A stretch of 64,000 nucleotides of DNA from Canna indica (GCA_034359265.1 CP136890.1:498501-562500), one strand, 5' to 3'; counted from the stretch's first letter, positions 14,191-25,979 are shown. Translations and numbers: made by a program. Notes: generated by a model not told the origin, from the sequence alone.

Positions 14191-14771
14191 GAGTATGTAT
14201 TAATATCTGATGATAAGATTATATCATGCAATGGTTTCCCCGTCATGTTGTGCTCTTATCGTTGGACGTCAACGTATTCCCGCCATAAAGCTAAAATTTG
14301 TTCTTCCGTTGTGTTCGTCCCTCCCATGACTTTGAATGGTTTAGGGATTCTGTGCAAGCGTTGTTCTTTTTTCTACTGATCAATCTTCCTTTATTTAATC
14401 TTTTTTTTTAATACACACCTTCAATTGGTGTGTTACTGTTGTTCAAATTAGAACGTCGTGTCGTTGATTGTTAGCGCAACAGGTACGGAATTTTACGATT
14501 ATGAGGTCGTAGCATTTGAGAATTTTCTTGACGTTGCATCTTCTATTGAAAATATGGTTTAGATTTAGTGAGTTTTCATGTTTGGTTCCCTTGTATTTTG
14601 AATCCACAATGACTTGTCTAGCTTTAGTGTTGGTAATATTTTCTCATACACTGTTTCTCACTTCTTTCATACTACAAACCATTTCTGGTCTGTCTGTTCG
14701 AAATTTATAGCTTCCTAATATGTTTGATGGTCTCCCGATATCTCTGCGATGATGAACTCATACCAGTCGAG

Positions 14772-15013
14772 GAATAGAACTTGTATGAGCGGCCTGCTCA
14801 TACAAATCTGTATGAGAGCCGCTCATTTTCCGCCACATCAGTTCAGCACGTATTCCGATGTAAAATTCGAGTTCGGATGCGTGCCCAGAAACAGCTCAGA
14901 CGAAATCCCGAATTCAATTTTTGCATGGGATGCGTGCTGGGCTGATGTGGCGGCAGATGAGCTGCCTGCACATACAAATTTGTATGAGCAGGCCGCGCAT
15001 ACAAGTTTTCTCC
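14772..15013. mobile_element. MITE with ~100-bp inverted ends and 9-bp TSD (copy 1)
   Basis: The element is 242 bp and almost entirely two inverted arms of roughly 100 bp. The arms contain the sub-palindrome CTTGTATGAGCGGCCTGCTC and then CCGCCACATCAG. It is flanked on both sides by CCAGTCGAG (14763-14771 and 15014-15022), an exact 9-bp duplication as made by Mutator-type transposases. It encodes no protein. Its relative lies at 43007. Confidence 0.87.
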
Positions 15014-15500
15014 CCAGTCGAGAGGGATTTTCTAAGGGACAAATTTCACTGTACCGTGGGAGAAAACTATTATTACGTGGTATCATCGGGATGCGGTAAA
15101 TTTTTTTATATATTATTACGTGGTATTAATTGTTAATATAATTTTTATCCAAGTCAAAAAAATATTAATTTGAAAAAATATAAATTTGATAATTTTTATA
15201 TTGTATCTGAATAATTTATTAATATGAATGATCAGATTTAGTCATTTATTAATAAGAAATTAACTAACAGTAGGGGTGAGTAATTGCGTATGTCTCGATT
15301 CCGTCGTAATTTTGAGTCTAGGATGGGTTGAGATTTTGAATTCGGAAGGGATTATTTTTGAATTTTCGGATTTGAATTAATTACTAGTAATTAAATTAAA
15401 TTTTATTTTATTTTAATAATTAAGATATTTTTTTTGTTTTATTTTTAAAATTTATATTTTTTAAAAAAATTATTGAAGAATTTGTTTAAACCAAGTAGAA

Positions 15501-15581
15501 GTCTAACTTAGAAATGGTGCAAGAACATAAATAAAATACGTTGTCTAACTTAGAAATGGTGCAAGAACAGAAATAAAATAC
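15501..15581. repeat. Tandem duplication, 42-bp period
   Basis: Two nearly identical units begin GTCTAACTTAGAAATGGTGC at 15501 and 15543. Confidence 0.85.
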
Positions 15582-16297
15582 CTGGAGCATCATATAAATT
15601 TGCATATTTTGGGAGGAAATTTGACATTTTTCCAAAATAAATTGGTCCGTTTCAAATATCTGATAAATCGGCTCCATTGTGTTTGTTCATGTTCTTTTTT
15701 TAGTATTCCAAATCAATTGAAGTGTTCAAGCTAGTATTTGATGAAACAACTATTGACCTAATTGTTATAATATAAAACAATGAATGTAATCGAACAACAG
15801 TGCAACCACAGATTGAGAGCTTTTCTACTCTCAAAACTAATCTTTTTGATAGTAACCACTCTCAAATAAACCAATTAGATGATTCCATGTGGATCCTTGC
15901 ATTTACTACGCATTATCGATAGATAACGTGTCGATGTATGCATGCTCTCAAGTGATGTGATTAAATAAATATTGTTGGGGAGTAATATTTAGAATTATTT
16001 TGCAGACCGTGCTCCACACGGAATATTAATACGAGGGTCCTCAGTCGCGTGTGGGTCTCGCATTCCGAGCAACGAAGTTGTTCTCTTTTGCTCTTGCTAA
16101 AAGAACATTAAATCATCTCTCGTTTTACTCGCAAAAAATTAAAACATCTCCTTGCCATTGATCTAGAAGAAAGCGTTTAAATTCTTACAGTCCTATGCAT
16201 GATTGCATTCAGAAACTAAATCCTCCGTTGCATCCAAGTTAATTAAGTAGACAGAACAAGACAATCCTTTAAACACTTGTTGACTCTAATTTTTACT

Positions 16298-16735
16298 CTA
16301 ACAGGGAAAGATGATCTCCTCGCACTGACTCCTCCAGTCTGCCACTAATTTCTTGCTCTTGGGTAGCTTCTGCGCCGGCTCTGCCGCGTTCGCGAATTTC
16401 CTCATCCTCTCGATCATGTCCTCTGTGTAGGCTTGCTCCGACAGTATCTCCGCCAACTGCTCCGAGCTGATGGCCATCCTCACTCTCCAAACTCCCTTCT
16501 CCGGCGACGGCAACAACTGCAACTTCTTGAAAGCTTCGTCGTTCCTCCATGGACCACTGGCTTTAGCCGGAGAATGTGATGCAGCGGAAGAAATGATGTC
16601 CTTGACTCTTTTGGGGGCCTCGAGCTTCACTTCTTTAATGGTTTCGGGCACCGAAACATAAGCTTCGGCTTTTGCACCTCCATCGCAACCTGCTCCAATC
16701 ACAGTGGTGCCGCCCTTCACGTTGCAGTTCCCCAT
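16298..16735 (-). CDS. PADRE/DUF4228-like small protein with MGNC N-terminus
   Basis: This is an intronless frame of 145 residues. I start it at the Met that gives MGNCNVKGG rather than at the in-frame Met eight codons upstream, because Gly2 followed by Cys4 is the usual N-myristoylation and palmitoylation signal of this kind of plant protein. The central segment KKLQLLPSPEKGVWRVRMAI, followed by SSEQLAEILSEQAYTEDMIE, resembles the C-terminal half of PADRE (DUF4228) domains, in which a short beta-rich stretch precedes an acidic helix. The C-terminal tail is basic, then WRSQCEEIIFPC. Members of the family respond to pathogens or stress; their biochemical role is not established. The family call rests on a short motif and could be wrong, but the frame itself is well supported by composition and length. 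Confidence 0.68.
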   Translation of the reverse strand: MGNCNVKGGTTVIGAGCDGGAKAEAYVSVPETIKEVKLEAPKRVKDIISSAASHSPAKASGPWRNDEAFKKLQLLPSPEKGVWRVRMAISSEQLAEILSEQAYTEDMIERMRKFANAAEPAQKLPKSKKLVADWRSQCEEIIFPC

Positions 16736-17765
16736 TTCAGTGCTTCTCTTCACTGACACGGTGGCTTGTTACGCAACACCAGTACTTAACGAGGAGGATT
16801 TGCGAGCTGGCATAGCATGAGTGTCATGCAGACAAAACTTTGCCAATTATTTGATTGGTATTTTGGATCCAAATCAAACGCAATTACTATGTGGGATTAC
16901 CAAGTGAAGACTTTGGTGGGGATCAAAATGACAAATTTGTGGGACAAGTAGCCATGTGTTCTCCAGAAGAGCGGTCTGGAACAAGTATCTCCGTGCCTCC
17001 AGTAAACTGTGCGCGGTGTCGGAGCTGTTGCATTCTCTGGTCCGCTGCTTGATTGGATACAGGTGAACGAGGAAGGTGGAAATGGAGGAATAGTGAAGCA
17101 TTTCAAAAGGAGCAGGCCGACTCGGAGAAGTAATAGCACCAAAGCAGATCAAATCAGTGTTGCTGGCACTCGAAACTTGAGCCAATGCCTTGTACTTTGA
17201 TAGCATATAATCAATGCTACTAAGTCTTGATAAGATTAGGGGAGAGGGTAACAGTGATGAACAATTCATTGCAAGGCAGTGTTTTATATACTTATATGTG
17301 GTGTAAATTGTTGAAGAACAACTCCATTTGACGGAGACAGAGTAGGTATCAGATAGTGAAGCTTAACCACACAAGTTATTTCTCTTGAGTTAAACTGATT
17401 AAGCAAAATTGTGGAAAATTGCACACCAAGAAGAAAAATGGAACAATTTTAATTAGTTCACATCAAATAGTTACTGAATAGAGCAGCCCGGCACAGCACA
17501 AGAAGAGGTTTATTACATGTAGATAATGGGCCTAAAATTCAAATATTAAACATTACTAGTTATTGTTGTGTCACTTAATTATTATATACATAGCCATGAA
17601 GTCTCATAGTATAAATCTGGAGTTTGTCATCATTGTATGTCCTGTATCATACACAACAATGTGTTCTCTCGTAAATCTCAATCAGCACATGATCTTATTG
17701 CATCATATATACTCGCTACTCAACGTATTCTATATGATATATCGAAAGTGTGATGTATGTCTCCC
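16736..17765. other. Intergenic, no gene seen
   Basis: About 1 kb between the PADRE-like gene (its promoter side) and the 3' end of the NRP-type gene. Short frames occur on both strands at 16855-17270 but they overlap each other, lack recognisable motifs and have no supporting splice structure. Confidence 0.5.
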
Positions 17766-19683
17766 TCAAGCATTGTTTTCGGCAAATATGTCGAGGAGTT
17801 TGAGTGCCTGAAAAGAGGAAACGGTATCAGTGAACATAAACTAGCTGCAGATGATGATTTGAGTGACACAGTTTGTAATGAACGAGAATGACATCGAAAA
17901 TACCTCTTCAACGTTGAGCTCCAACCGGAATTTGGGGCCGTCGTAGTGGTGAAGTATAGGCCTGAAAGCGTCCTCCTCAAGGGGATTGTAAATTTCTCTC
18001 GTCACCACCCTCACCTAATCGAAGAACAAGGATCAAGGTTTATACAAATCACTTTTGTTGTGTATGGTTCTTCACTTGTAAATGAATTAGGTGGAGTTGG
18101 TGTAACTTTTGTCATTTCTTATTGCTCTCAGTTGAATGAAAAAGAACAATACAATTATCACAGACCGCATATATCTAAACTTTGAGATTAAAGAACACAA
18201 TAAATTTCTGAAAACAGGCATCTTTTTTCTTGTCAATGAAAGATTTGCTAGTACTACTTTTGTTCTATAAGATTTTTTCCCCTAATTTCGTATCAAGATA
18301 TATTTTAATTATTGGTCTTCTGAAGCCTCTTGAGGCACAAGTGAACAACACATCAGCAGCAGGTAGTCTTTCACATTTTAAAGAAACAACATATCAGAAA
18401 CAGCAAATATGTCTGATCTTAACATATTTAGAAGAAATGATTCGTGAATGATGCAATTATCATTTGTAAATACAGTATAAAGTCTTTTATAGAATTTTCT
18501 GACTCAGATTTTTTTGTATTCATGTCGAAAAATATTATCTGCAGGGAAAGAAGAACATATTGAAGAACAGAGCACACCTGAGCAGGGAAACGGGACTCCC
18601 CAGGGCATTTCTTGTCCTCCCAAGCTGTTGGATCGATGTTTGTTCCTCCGAAACTAGCAGCCTTCACATATTCAACATAAATATATCGATTATTTTCTCA
18701 AAAAAACACACAAACACATCGATTAAACATATACATATATACACTGTTCAAAGATACAGCACCTCAAAAATCCCATAAAGCTGATGAGTCGAGTAGTTGT
18801 AAAGGAAAAGTGGCAACCCCGGTTTGATTGCTCGGACTGAATCCCTGTATCTCGATGGCAAACCTATTCATTTACCACGAGAATTTAGAATTTCTTGAAC
18901 TGGAAGTCTGAATTTTCTCCAAAAATAAGAAGTAAAACGAACGAAAGCAATACCAAAGAGCTGCCTCCTGAGGTTCTCGGGCATGGTTTCGTTGTTGCAG
19001 ACGAAGATGTAACCTCCGATTGCCTCGTTCCTCGGCAGCGCCTCCGCCGGCGGCAGTGTCTTGAATCTTTTGTCCGCAGCGTTGTCGTTGTTGTTGTTGC
19101 TGCCGCCGCTGCTACTGTTGTTATTAGTGTTAGAGTAGTTCTTCTTCTTCTTCCCCATGTATATGTCATTGCTATTAGAGTTGTAGTTGTTCTTTCTGCC
19201 GCTTCCGGGAATAGTATTCGCCGGCTTGCCGACGGCCTTGTCGAAGTAGTTCTTGATCTCGCCACCATATTTGTAATTATTGACGTTATAGTTGTTGTTG
19301 TTGTTGGCGGCGGCGGCGGCCGCCGAGTAATAATTATTCCCGGTCTTGAGCGCAGCGTCGTCGCTATTGATCTTGCTGCTATTTTCGTCGGTGTTGTAGC
19401 GGTTGACCTGGCTGTAGTTGTTGAAGGTGCCGAAGGCGAGCTTCTGGTTACTGTACGTGGTGGTGGTCGTCGTCATCTTCCAGGCGCTGGGGTTGAATTC
19501 GGCGGCGGAGGCGTCGATCGAGTTGCGGCGCTCAGCAGCGTCGGGCTTCTTGGCGACGAAGGAGTCGCTCCATATGCTGTCTTCGAGCGAGAGGTTGGAG
19601 AAGGTGGAGGTGTGCAGCCGGAGCTGGTCGCTGAATTGCCAGAAGGAGGTATCGTCTCTGCTACTGCTGCTGTGGCCCTCCAT
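17766..19683 (-). CDS. NRP: DCD-domain N-rich protein (NRP type)
   Basis: Exons are 18954-19683, 18763-18863, 18578-18661, 17904-18014 and 17766-17807, joining in phase to 355 residues. The first 220 residues are low-complexity, with runs of Asn, Ala, Thr and Lys, and include SFWQFSDQLRLHTSTFSNLS and SIWSDSF near the start, which are typical of N-rich proteins. The DCD (development and cell death) domain spans about 221-352. It begins GGYIFVCNNETM and contains RRQLFGLPSRYRD, LFLYNYSTHQLYGIFE, GGTNIDPTAWEDKK and ESRFPAQVR, and it ends with HHYDGPKFRLEL. NRP proteins take part in ER and osmotic stress cell-death signalling and move between cytoplasm and other compartments. I start at MEGH; an in-frame Met 13 codons upstream is possible but less like the family. 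The long antisense frame over exon 1 is a shadow. Confidence 0.93.
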
Positions 19684-20030
19684 GTGCTTAGTTAATTTGT
19701 TTGTTGTGTGTCGTCGATTCAAGTGAGGAGGGAGAGGGTGAAGATGAGCTCGATGTGTATATGTAAGTCTTTTTAATGAGGAGATGGGGAAGGAAGCTTC
19801 ATGGAAGCCTCGAAGGAAGAAGAAGAGGGAAAGCGTGTGAAGACGTCAAAAGCAGAGAGAGAGAGAGAGAGAGAGCACGCGTTTTGGGAAATGGTAATTG
19901 GTAAACGAAGTCGGTGATGACTTCTATCGGCTTTGTGGAAATACTTAACCAACGATTAGAAAGGTATTAATTAGGTAGACTTTGAAATCAATTAGAATCT
20001 AATTGGGTAGATCTCGAATAGAATCTAAAG

Positions 20031-20560
20031 GCCATTTGGTATATTACCCTTTAAAATTATTAAGAATTTAAATTATCAACTGGATAAATTATTATTTTAA
20101 AAATTATTGATAATATTACATTATCATATTTCATATGTACTAATAATCTTGCTAATCATTCATATAATCTTATTTGGTATAAAAAAAGATTATTATAAAA
20201 TTTATATATTTAACTAAAATACTTTCAAATAAAAAAATAAAAAAAATAAAAAAATAGGGATTATCAACTTACTATGAAATGAGGCAAATGAGATGAGATG
20301 ATAATTTTTTTCTACGTCAATAAAAGATATTTTAGTTGAGAATATTTTTGTCAAAAATAAAAAAAATAATATTACCATCTTATTGGTAATCCACATAGCC
20401 ACCACCTTCCTTGGTAATGTGGATTATCACTTGAGTGGTAATATAGATTACCATGGGCATCCGTTTCAACCAAACGCGATAATATGATGGGATTCAGGTA
20501 ATTTTAACTAAGATTATCAGTAATCTATTTAGATTACCTCATATCAAACATTCTCTTAGT
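20031..20560. repeat. MITE-like AT-rich block
   Basis: It starts with GGCCATTTGGTATATTACC and ends near ATTACCTCATATCAAACATT, an imperfect inverted pair, with several internal GGTAAT/ATTACC repeats on alternating strands. Borders are approximate and no clear target duplication was found. Confidence 0.45.
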
Positions 20561-21418
20561 TAAATTTGAATAGAATCAAGATAAAAATTAAAAAATCGAT
20601 TAAAATTATTTTCAATTCCTAGTTAACACATCGGGTACACATAATCGAAACCGAAATAAGCATCCGAAACCTATACTTTGAAACGTAAATGAAAATATTC
20701 TAACAAGATACTCAAAACTTATGATGTGCAGGTCCCAATAGAGTATAACGTGGATCTAAAACCTAAGATTGAGTCCTATACAAAATAGGGTTCGGTTCAT
20801 GAAAAATACATATAAGATCCAGATTCAAACTCTAAAAAATTAATCCTATACAAAATAAAATTTGAGTATCATACAAAATATAAAGTACCCAAATCCACTA
20901 ATCTCTTTTTATCTACTTAATAATGTGAAATGCATGTACTTAAACAAGAAGATAATAAGATAAGGCTACTGCTTTTTAACATTGATTTGTGCGGCATGAT
21001 ATGGACAATTCCTGAACTTTTAGGAAAATTTCATTCATTGGTCGTATCTTCACCTTTTTATTTAGGAAAAAATTCTTGTACTTAAAAATTATAATTAAAT
21101 TAGAGGGGAATTAATTAATTAGCTAGATATCTTCAACATATTTACTTACTCGGACTAAGTATTGGGATGACGTCATCTCTCTCGAGTAAAAGTGAGGACA
21201 AAGTAGAAAATTAGCCCAAATTCTAGGGTCAATTTTTTTTTTTTGACAAAAAATTTATATAGTTGGGGGATAGGAATAGTATTTGATTTAAGGCAATTAA
21301 TGTGGGTCAGATGCATGCTTCTAGAAATCTGGTAAGACTAGTTTTTCCAAGCTAGCCCAACTAACAAGAGAAAAGTAGCTACCATTATATTGAAGGATAT
21401 ATATACTAGTCATCCAAT

Positions 21419-21872
21419 TAGGGGGGTAATCGAGCCGAGCCGAGCTTGGCTCGTTTGGAAAATAACGAGCTCGAGCCGATCGAGCTTTAGTCTATCGGCT
21501 CAAGCTCGGCTCGAGTTACATTCAAGCAACTCGAGCTTGGCTCGGGAAAAAAATCAAGGCTCATGAGTCGAGCCGCACGAGCCGAGCTCGTTCGCGAGCT
21601 CGATCGAGCTCGAGCTCGACTAAGCTCGGGTTCATTTTAGAGGGTAACGGGTTCATAAAATTTAAAAATCAAACCCGATATATAATATATATAGAAGGCT
21701 CGATTAGGCTCGTGAGCCGCTCGAGCCAAGTATAGGTTAGCTCGAACTCGGCTCGCTCGAATGTCTGGCTCGGCTCGGCTCGGCTCGAGCTCGATAAGTT
21801 CGAGTCGAGTTCGAGTTTTTATCAAATCGATCTCGAATAGCTCGCGAGCGGCTTGGCTCGTTTACACCCCTA
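21419..21872. mobile_element. hAT-like MITE rich in GAGCC/GGCTC, 8-bp TSD
   Basis: This 454-bp non-coding element starts TAGGGGGGTAATCGAGCC. Its other end, read in reverse complement, is TAGGGGTGTAAACGAGCC. Both flanks carry CATCCAAT (21411-21418 and 21873-21880). TAGGG ends plus an 8-bp duplication fit the hAT superfamily. The body consists of many alternating GAGCC, GGCTC and GAGCTCG blocks that could fold extensively. Elements of this look are widespread in flowering plants. Confidence 0.82.
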
Positions 21873-22154
21873 CATCCAATCTTCTTAACTAAATTAAGAA
21901 TGGAATTTATCACATATATTTTATTTTTGATCAATTTTTAGTTATAAACAATAATAGTTTTAATATATTTTGTTAATCACTTATTATATATTGGTTATTA
22001 ATTATATATTATCCCATTATCGGTACTTATGGGGCATGCACTCACGAGTCACGAGTAGCAGCATGTATTAGTTAAAGATAAATTTAACTAAGCAAATGTG
22101 CAAATGTTGGGTGCATATTAATTGATTAGTTAATTAATATATATTAATTAATAT

Positions 22155-22182
22155 GTATTGATAGATAGATAGATAGATATAT
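22155..22182. repeat. GATA microsatellite
   Basis: Short run of GATA units followed by ATAT. Confidence 0.7.
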
Positions 22183-23016
22183 AAAGTGGAAGTGGACCGT
22201 GGACGTAGATCGAAAGATGGAGTGACCGGACAACCACATTGACTCGATCCAATGCACCTGCTACCGTGTTATTAAAGGCCGAAAAAGATATATGGATGTC
22301 GACCGCCACGTACCCATTTATTATTTATTTACCTGCACCACCTTCTTCCTTCTCAACCAATTAATTATATATATACCTCCTTAATTTCCACTAATCTTAA
22401 TCTATTGCTATATATATTAATATCTCGATCAACGCTGGACCTACTTCATTTGACGTTGATCCAGTGGATATTAATTATACAAATATATATATATATATTT
22501 CAGGCTAATTAAATTAAATTAAGAGTTTAGCTCGGTTAATTTGTACCATGCATGCACTCATCTTCTTCTACAATATGGCCATCTGTGGCCTTAAATATTT
22601 TTTTTTCTTTTGAAAAAAATATTGAGTACCTAGATAACCCCTGGAGCTATATAGATTTGTAGATTTTTGACGGTGAACTACTCAAAGCTTTTTATTATTT
22701 TATTTTATTTTTAACAATAATAGAAAATCACGATAGATGATCATATTATGAATCAAACTATAAATATTTAGATAATATTACACCATGTTATCACCAATTG
22801 TGCTACAGTTGACAACTACTCAAAACTCATTAAGACATGAATGAAATATCACATGATTTGGAATGGCATTAGTAAAAGTCATTTAGTCCTAATTATTTTG
22901 TATAAAAATAATGATAGAAAATCACAATAGATGATCATATTAGGATTCAAATTCTAGATTTTTAGGCAATATACAATATGTTGTCATTAATTGTGCTACC
23001 TACAATTGACATTTAT

Positions 23017-23472
23017 GGCTCGTTTGGTACATCGTATAGTACTAGCTTGTATAGTACTAGTCTGTATTGATTAGTCTGTATTGTACTATTATTATACAGT
23101 GTTTGGTGCACACATGTACTAGCATGTATAGTACTAGTCTGTATTGACTAATCCTGTATAATATAATATAATATAATATAATATAATATAATATAAAAAT
23201 TATATAGTATATTTTGTCATTAAAATTATTTTATAAATTAAAATTATTTTATAAATATTTTTTAATTTTGGACGGAGGTAAAATGAGTATCCAAAATATT
23301 AAATTTTTTAGTGCAGACTAATGAAGAATTTTGAGAGTGTATTACTAATACACGTTATGTCAACTTATGAGGTACTATTTTTAGTGCAGGTATTAGTTAA
23401 TACTCTTCTCAAACACTGTATAGTATTATCCTAATACTATACATGAGGCTTATACAAGGTACCAAACGGGTC
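23017..23472. mobile_element. Tourist/PIF-Harbinger-like MITE, TTA flanks
   Basis: The ends TGGCTCGTTTGGTAC and the complement of GTACCAAACGGGTCA are inverted repeats about 456 bp apart, each flanked by TTA, the typical 3-bp target of PIF/Harbinger elements. Inside are repeated GTATAGTACTAG blocks and an ATAAT microsatellite near 23157-23195. It encodes nothing. Confidence 0.68.
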
Positions 23473-23544
23473 ATTAGTTCTAATTAATCTCGACCCGACT
23501 AATTAATTTATTAAAAAATAATGCATTTTTCTTCACATAAATTA

Positions 23545-23546
<2 letters not shown>

Positions 23547-23626
<80 letters not shown>
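23547..23626. repeat. Long (AT)n microsatellite
   Basis: About 80 uninterrupted bases of alternating AT. The Ile-Tyr frame through it on the minus strand is an artefact. Confidence 0.95.
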
Positions 23627-23629
<3 letters not shown>

Positions 23630-24734
23630 TTTTGAAAACAAAAAGTATCAAAAACACTAATTCCAATTTAATTAAAATGAAGTTTGAAAATAAGATAGAT
23701 GTCCTAATTAAATGAGACAAAACATGGTTTAAATGTTTAATTAGAATTGAGCTTGATGCATATATGTCGGCCAGTTTTGAATTAAATTTAATTATTTTGT
23801 CGGCAAGATCATTCATTAATTTTATCGATTGTGTTGTTGATTGCAACAACATTTATTTTTTGATTGCAACAACATTACTACTTGCAATATTGACCACAAA
23901 TTAACTCAATATAATAGTATTATTTATGCCCCATCTTTTTCATTTTTTTGATCGTAACTTTTTGATAGTGAATAAATCTCTTATGATATTTTTCCACTAC
24001 TACTTTATAATATTTTAAAAAATTGCATAAAAATTAAAAAATTACATATAATAAAAAATCAAATGCTATGCATAAAATAATAGTGTCTAATTTCTATTTC
24101 GATTGTTATATTATAGAAATTCAGTTGATTTTTATGGAAGCAATTTTTATTATTATTATTTTAAAGTTAATAAATTATTTACATTTTACAGTTAATTTAA
24201 AGTTAATTCATATTTATTATATTTTAAATTATTGTTTGATTTTTAAAATTGTTTTCTACACTAATTCATATTTAATTATATTATTATTAATTACATCATT
24301 ATTATTTTAGAAAGCATGCTAGGCCATGAACTAAGAGATCAATAAAATTACTTTTGGGCCTTCTTTCCATAATGGGGCTGTTACTTGCTATGGTTCCGAC
24401 AAATTTGTTTTTTTCACCAAATATTTCTTATAATTACAAAGCACAAATCCGATATCTTCGGCCCATTGCCCATCACCAACATGGGCCAAATCAAAAGATC
24501 GACAAGCCCAGCCCAATTGATGTGTCAAGAGCTATAGCTGAAAAAGAATCATTGACATGATCATGTTTGGCAACAAACCAGAATTGTGAGCAGAGGAGGT
24601 TCCCCAAAATTCTCTATGTCCAAGATTTCATTCAAGGCTGATATTTGCATGTACAAAAGTGTAATGGGTTTCATCTTCATCAAGGCCTGCTGAAGTTTTA
24701 ATTTCCAAAAGAAGACAAAAAAGAAGAAGATGAA

Positions 24735-25748
24735 TCAATGCAGAGGATGATGGTGCAACATTCTCCTCCTCTTGTAATTAGCCTTGAAGCAGGCCTGCCT
24801 CAGTCTCTTCGTCCTCTCGGTCAGCTGCATCTCTGGATTCTCCTCCATCTTCTTCCTGTGCTCCTCCAATCTCTCCAACTCCTTCCTTATGCTCTCTTCG
24901 CATATCCCCTTCCCCAACTCCTACACATTTCACATACAAATTCATGTTCCTATATATTATAATCAATGGAATAATAGTAATTAATAATAATAATAATACC
25001 TGGACGTTATGGATGAGAGACTTCAAGCTCTTCATCTTCCTATGCGGCCACCTGTAAATCCCGACTTCTCTGCACCTCTTCTTCAGCACCGTCAACCCCA
25101 CGTTCATCTCTTTGGCGGCCTCCGTGATGGGCATGTAGAAGTAGTTCTTGATCTCGTCGAAGCCGATCTCGCTCAACCTCGACGCCGCCGCCGCCGTCGT
25201 CGCCGACGCCCGTCCGTTGAAAGCAGCTCTCTTGCCGACGACCGCCGCTTTCTCCTCATTCCAAGGGACGATTGCGGCACTGCAGTACTCTCCGTCTTGG
25301 AGGGTTGGGTTCGACGGGGAGTCGCAGTAGTCGATAGGAGGAAGAGGGCAGAGCATCGCGTCGTCGGTGTTCGACGAAATGCCGTCGATAGGCCATGCGA
25401 AGGACTCGAGGTCGAGGTCGTCGATCTGCACTTTGTCGAGTGGTTCGTCTTCGAGAGGAACCAAAGCTAGCGAGTCGTCGACGACGGCTGGGAGTACTTG
25501 CAAGGGCGGGGGAAAGCCTATGAAGGTGTCGCCGAGACTCTCAGGGAGGGGCTTGAGACCGTCAGGCTCACTGCATTGATTAATTAATTAGCACTGGTGA
25601 ATGAAGACTGCAAATAACTTGACATAAATAACATATACCTGAGGGGGTCAAGAGGGAAATAATTAGGGAGGGAATGATCGCCAACTTGAGGCCATTCTGA
25701 TAAGAATGTTTCTTCCAGTAAGAGGTTGTTCAGATGGTTAAACTCCAT
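24735..25748 (-). CDS. RKD: RWP-RK domain transcription factor (RKD type)
   Basis: Exons are 25639-25748, 25000-25570 and 24735-24920, in phase for 288 residues. The acidic, proline-containing N-terminal half ([15 protein letters not shown], then [10 protein letters not shown]) resembles an activation region. The RWP-RK DNA-binding domain spans about 171-222. It includes [19 protein letters not shown] and the invariant RWPHRK at 210-215. The third exon encodes a charged helix (about 228-285) with leucines spaced as in a coiled coil, followed by a basic tail [11 protein letters not shown] proteins bind DNA in the nucleus; the best studied act in the egg cell and in reproductive cell identity. 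This short form lacks the PB1 domain of NIN-like proteins. Which RKD clade it belongs to cannot be told here. Confidence 0.94.
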
Positions 25749-25979
25749 TATAGCTGATAAAGAAGACGAGACAGAAGAGCTTCTGATCTAATGAGGGATA
25801 GCTATTCAGAATTACTCAGCTAGCTGTTTAATAAAAGACAGGGATCATGTTGGTGACCCACACAAGGAAGGAAAAAAAGGAAGTGTTGTGGGTAGAAGCG
25901 CACGTAATTGGCAGAACAAGGAGGGGATTTAGGGATCTCTTTCTTTCTTCTTCTGTGTTGTGTCAAATGATATTATATA

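Larger units (their letters stand above)
13384..16297. other. Intergenic region with a duplicated segment and a MITE, no gene seen
   Basis: After the RABD2-type stop comes the probable 3' untranslated region, then AT-rich sequence. A segment at about 14115-14190 is repeated at about 14730-15065, where a MITE interrupts it. A 42-bp tandem repeat lies at 15501. I see no exon with coding character and splice sites. Confidence 0.55.
19684..24734. other. Intergenic, repeat-rich, no gene seen
   Basis: Five kilobases between the NRP-type gene (promoter side) and the RKD-type gene (3' side). A GA microsatellite lies in the NRP-type upstream region at 19855-19876. Further on come a MITE-like block at 20031-20560, a TAGGG-ended element at 21419, a GATA microsatellite near 22160, a TTA-flanked MITE at 23017 and a long AT microsatellite at 23547. 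No exon-like coding sequence was recognised. Confidence 0.6.

Noticed and set aside
14749..15136. Overlapping frames on both strands, up to 116 codons
   Set aside because: They translate the MITE at 14772-15013 and its flanks.
16855..17269. Overlapping short frames upstream of the PADRE-like gene
   Set aside because: Frames on both strands of similar length with no recognisable motif; treated as chance.
18895..19695. Plus-strand open frame of 266 codons rich in Val
   Set aside because: It is the antisense shadow of exon 1 of the NRP-type gene; the Val runs mirror the Asn runs. The sense frame has a DCD domain and proper splice sites.
23511..23852. Minus-strand frame with a long Ile-Tyr run
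   Set aside because: The run is the (AT)n microsatellite; the rest has no coding character.
25009..25470. Plus-strand frame of 153 codons
   Set aside because: Antisense of the RKD-type second exon, with Arg runs opposite Ala/Ser codons and no motif.
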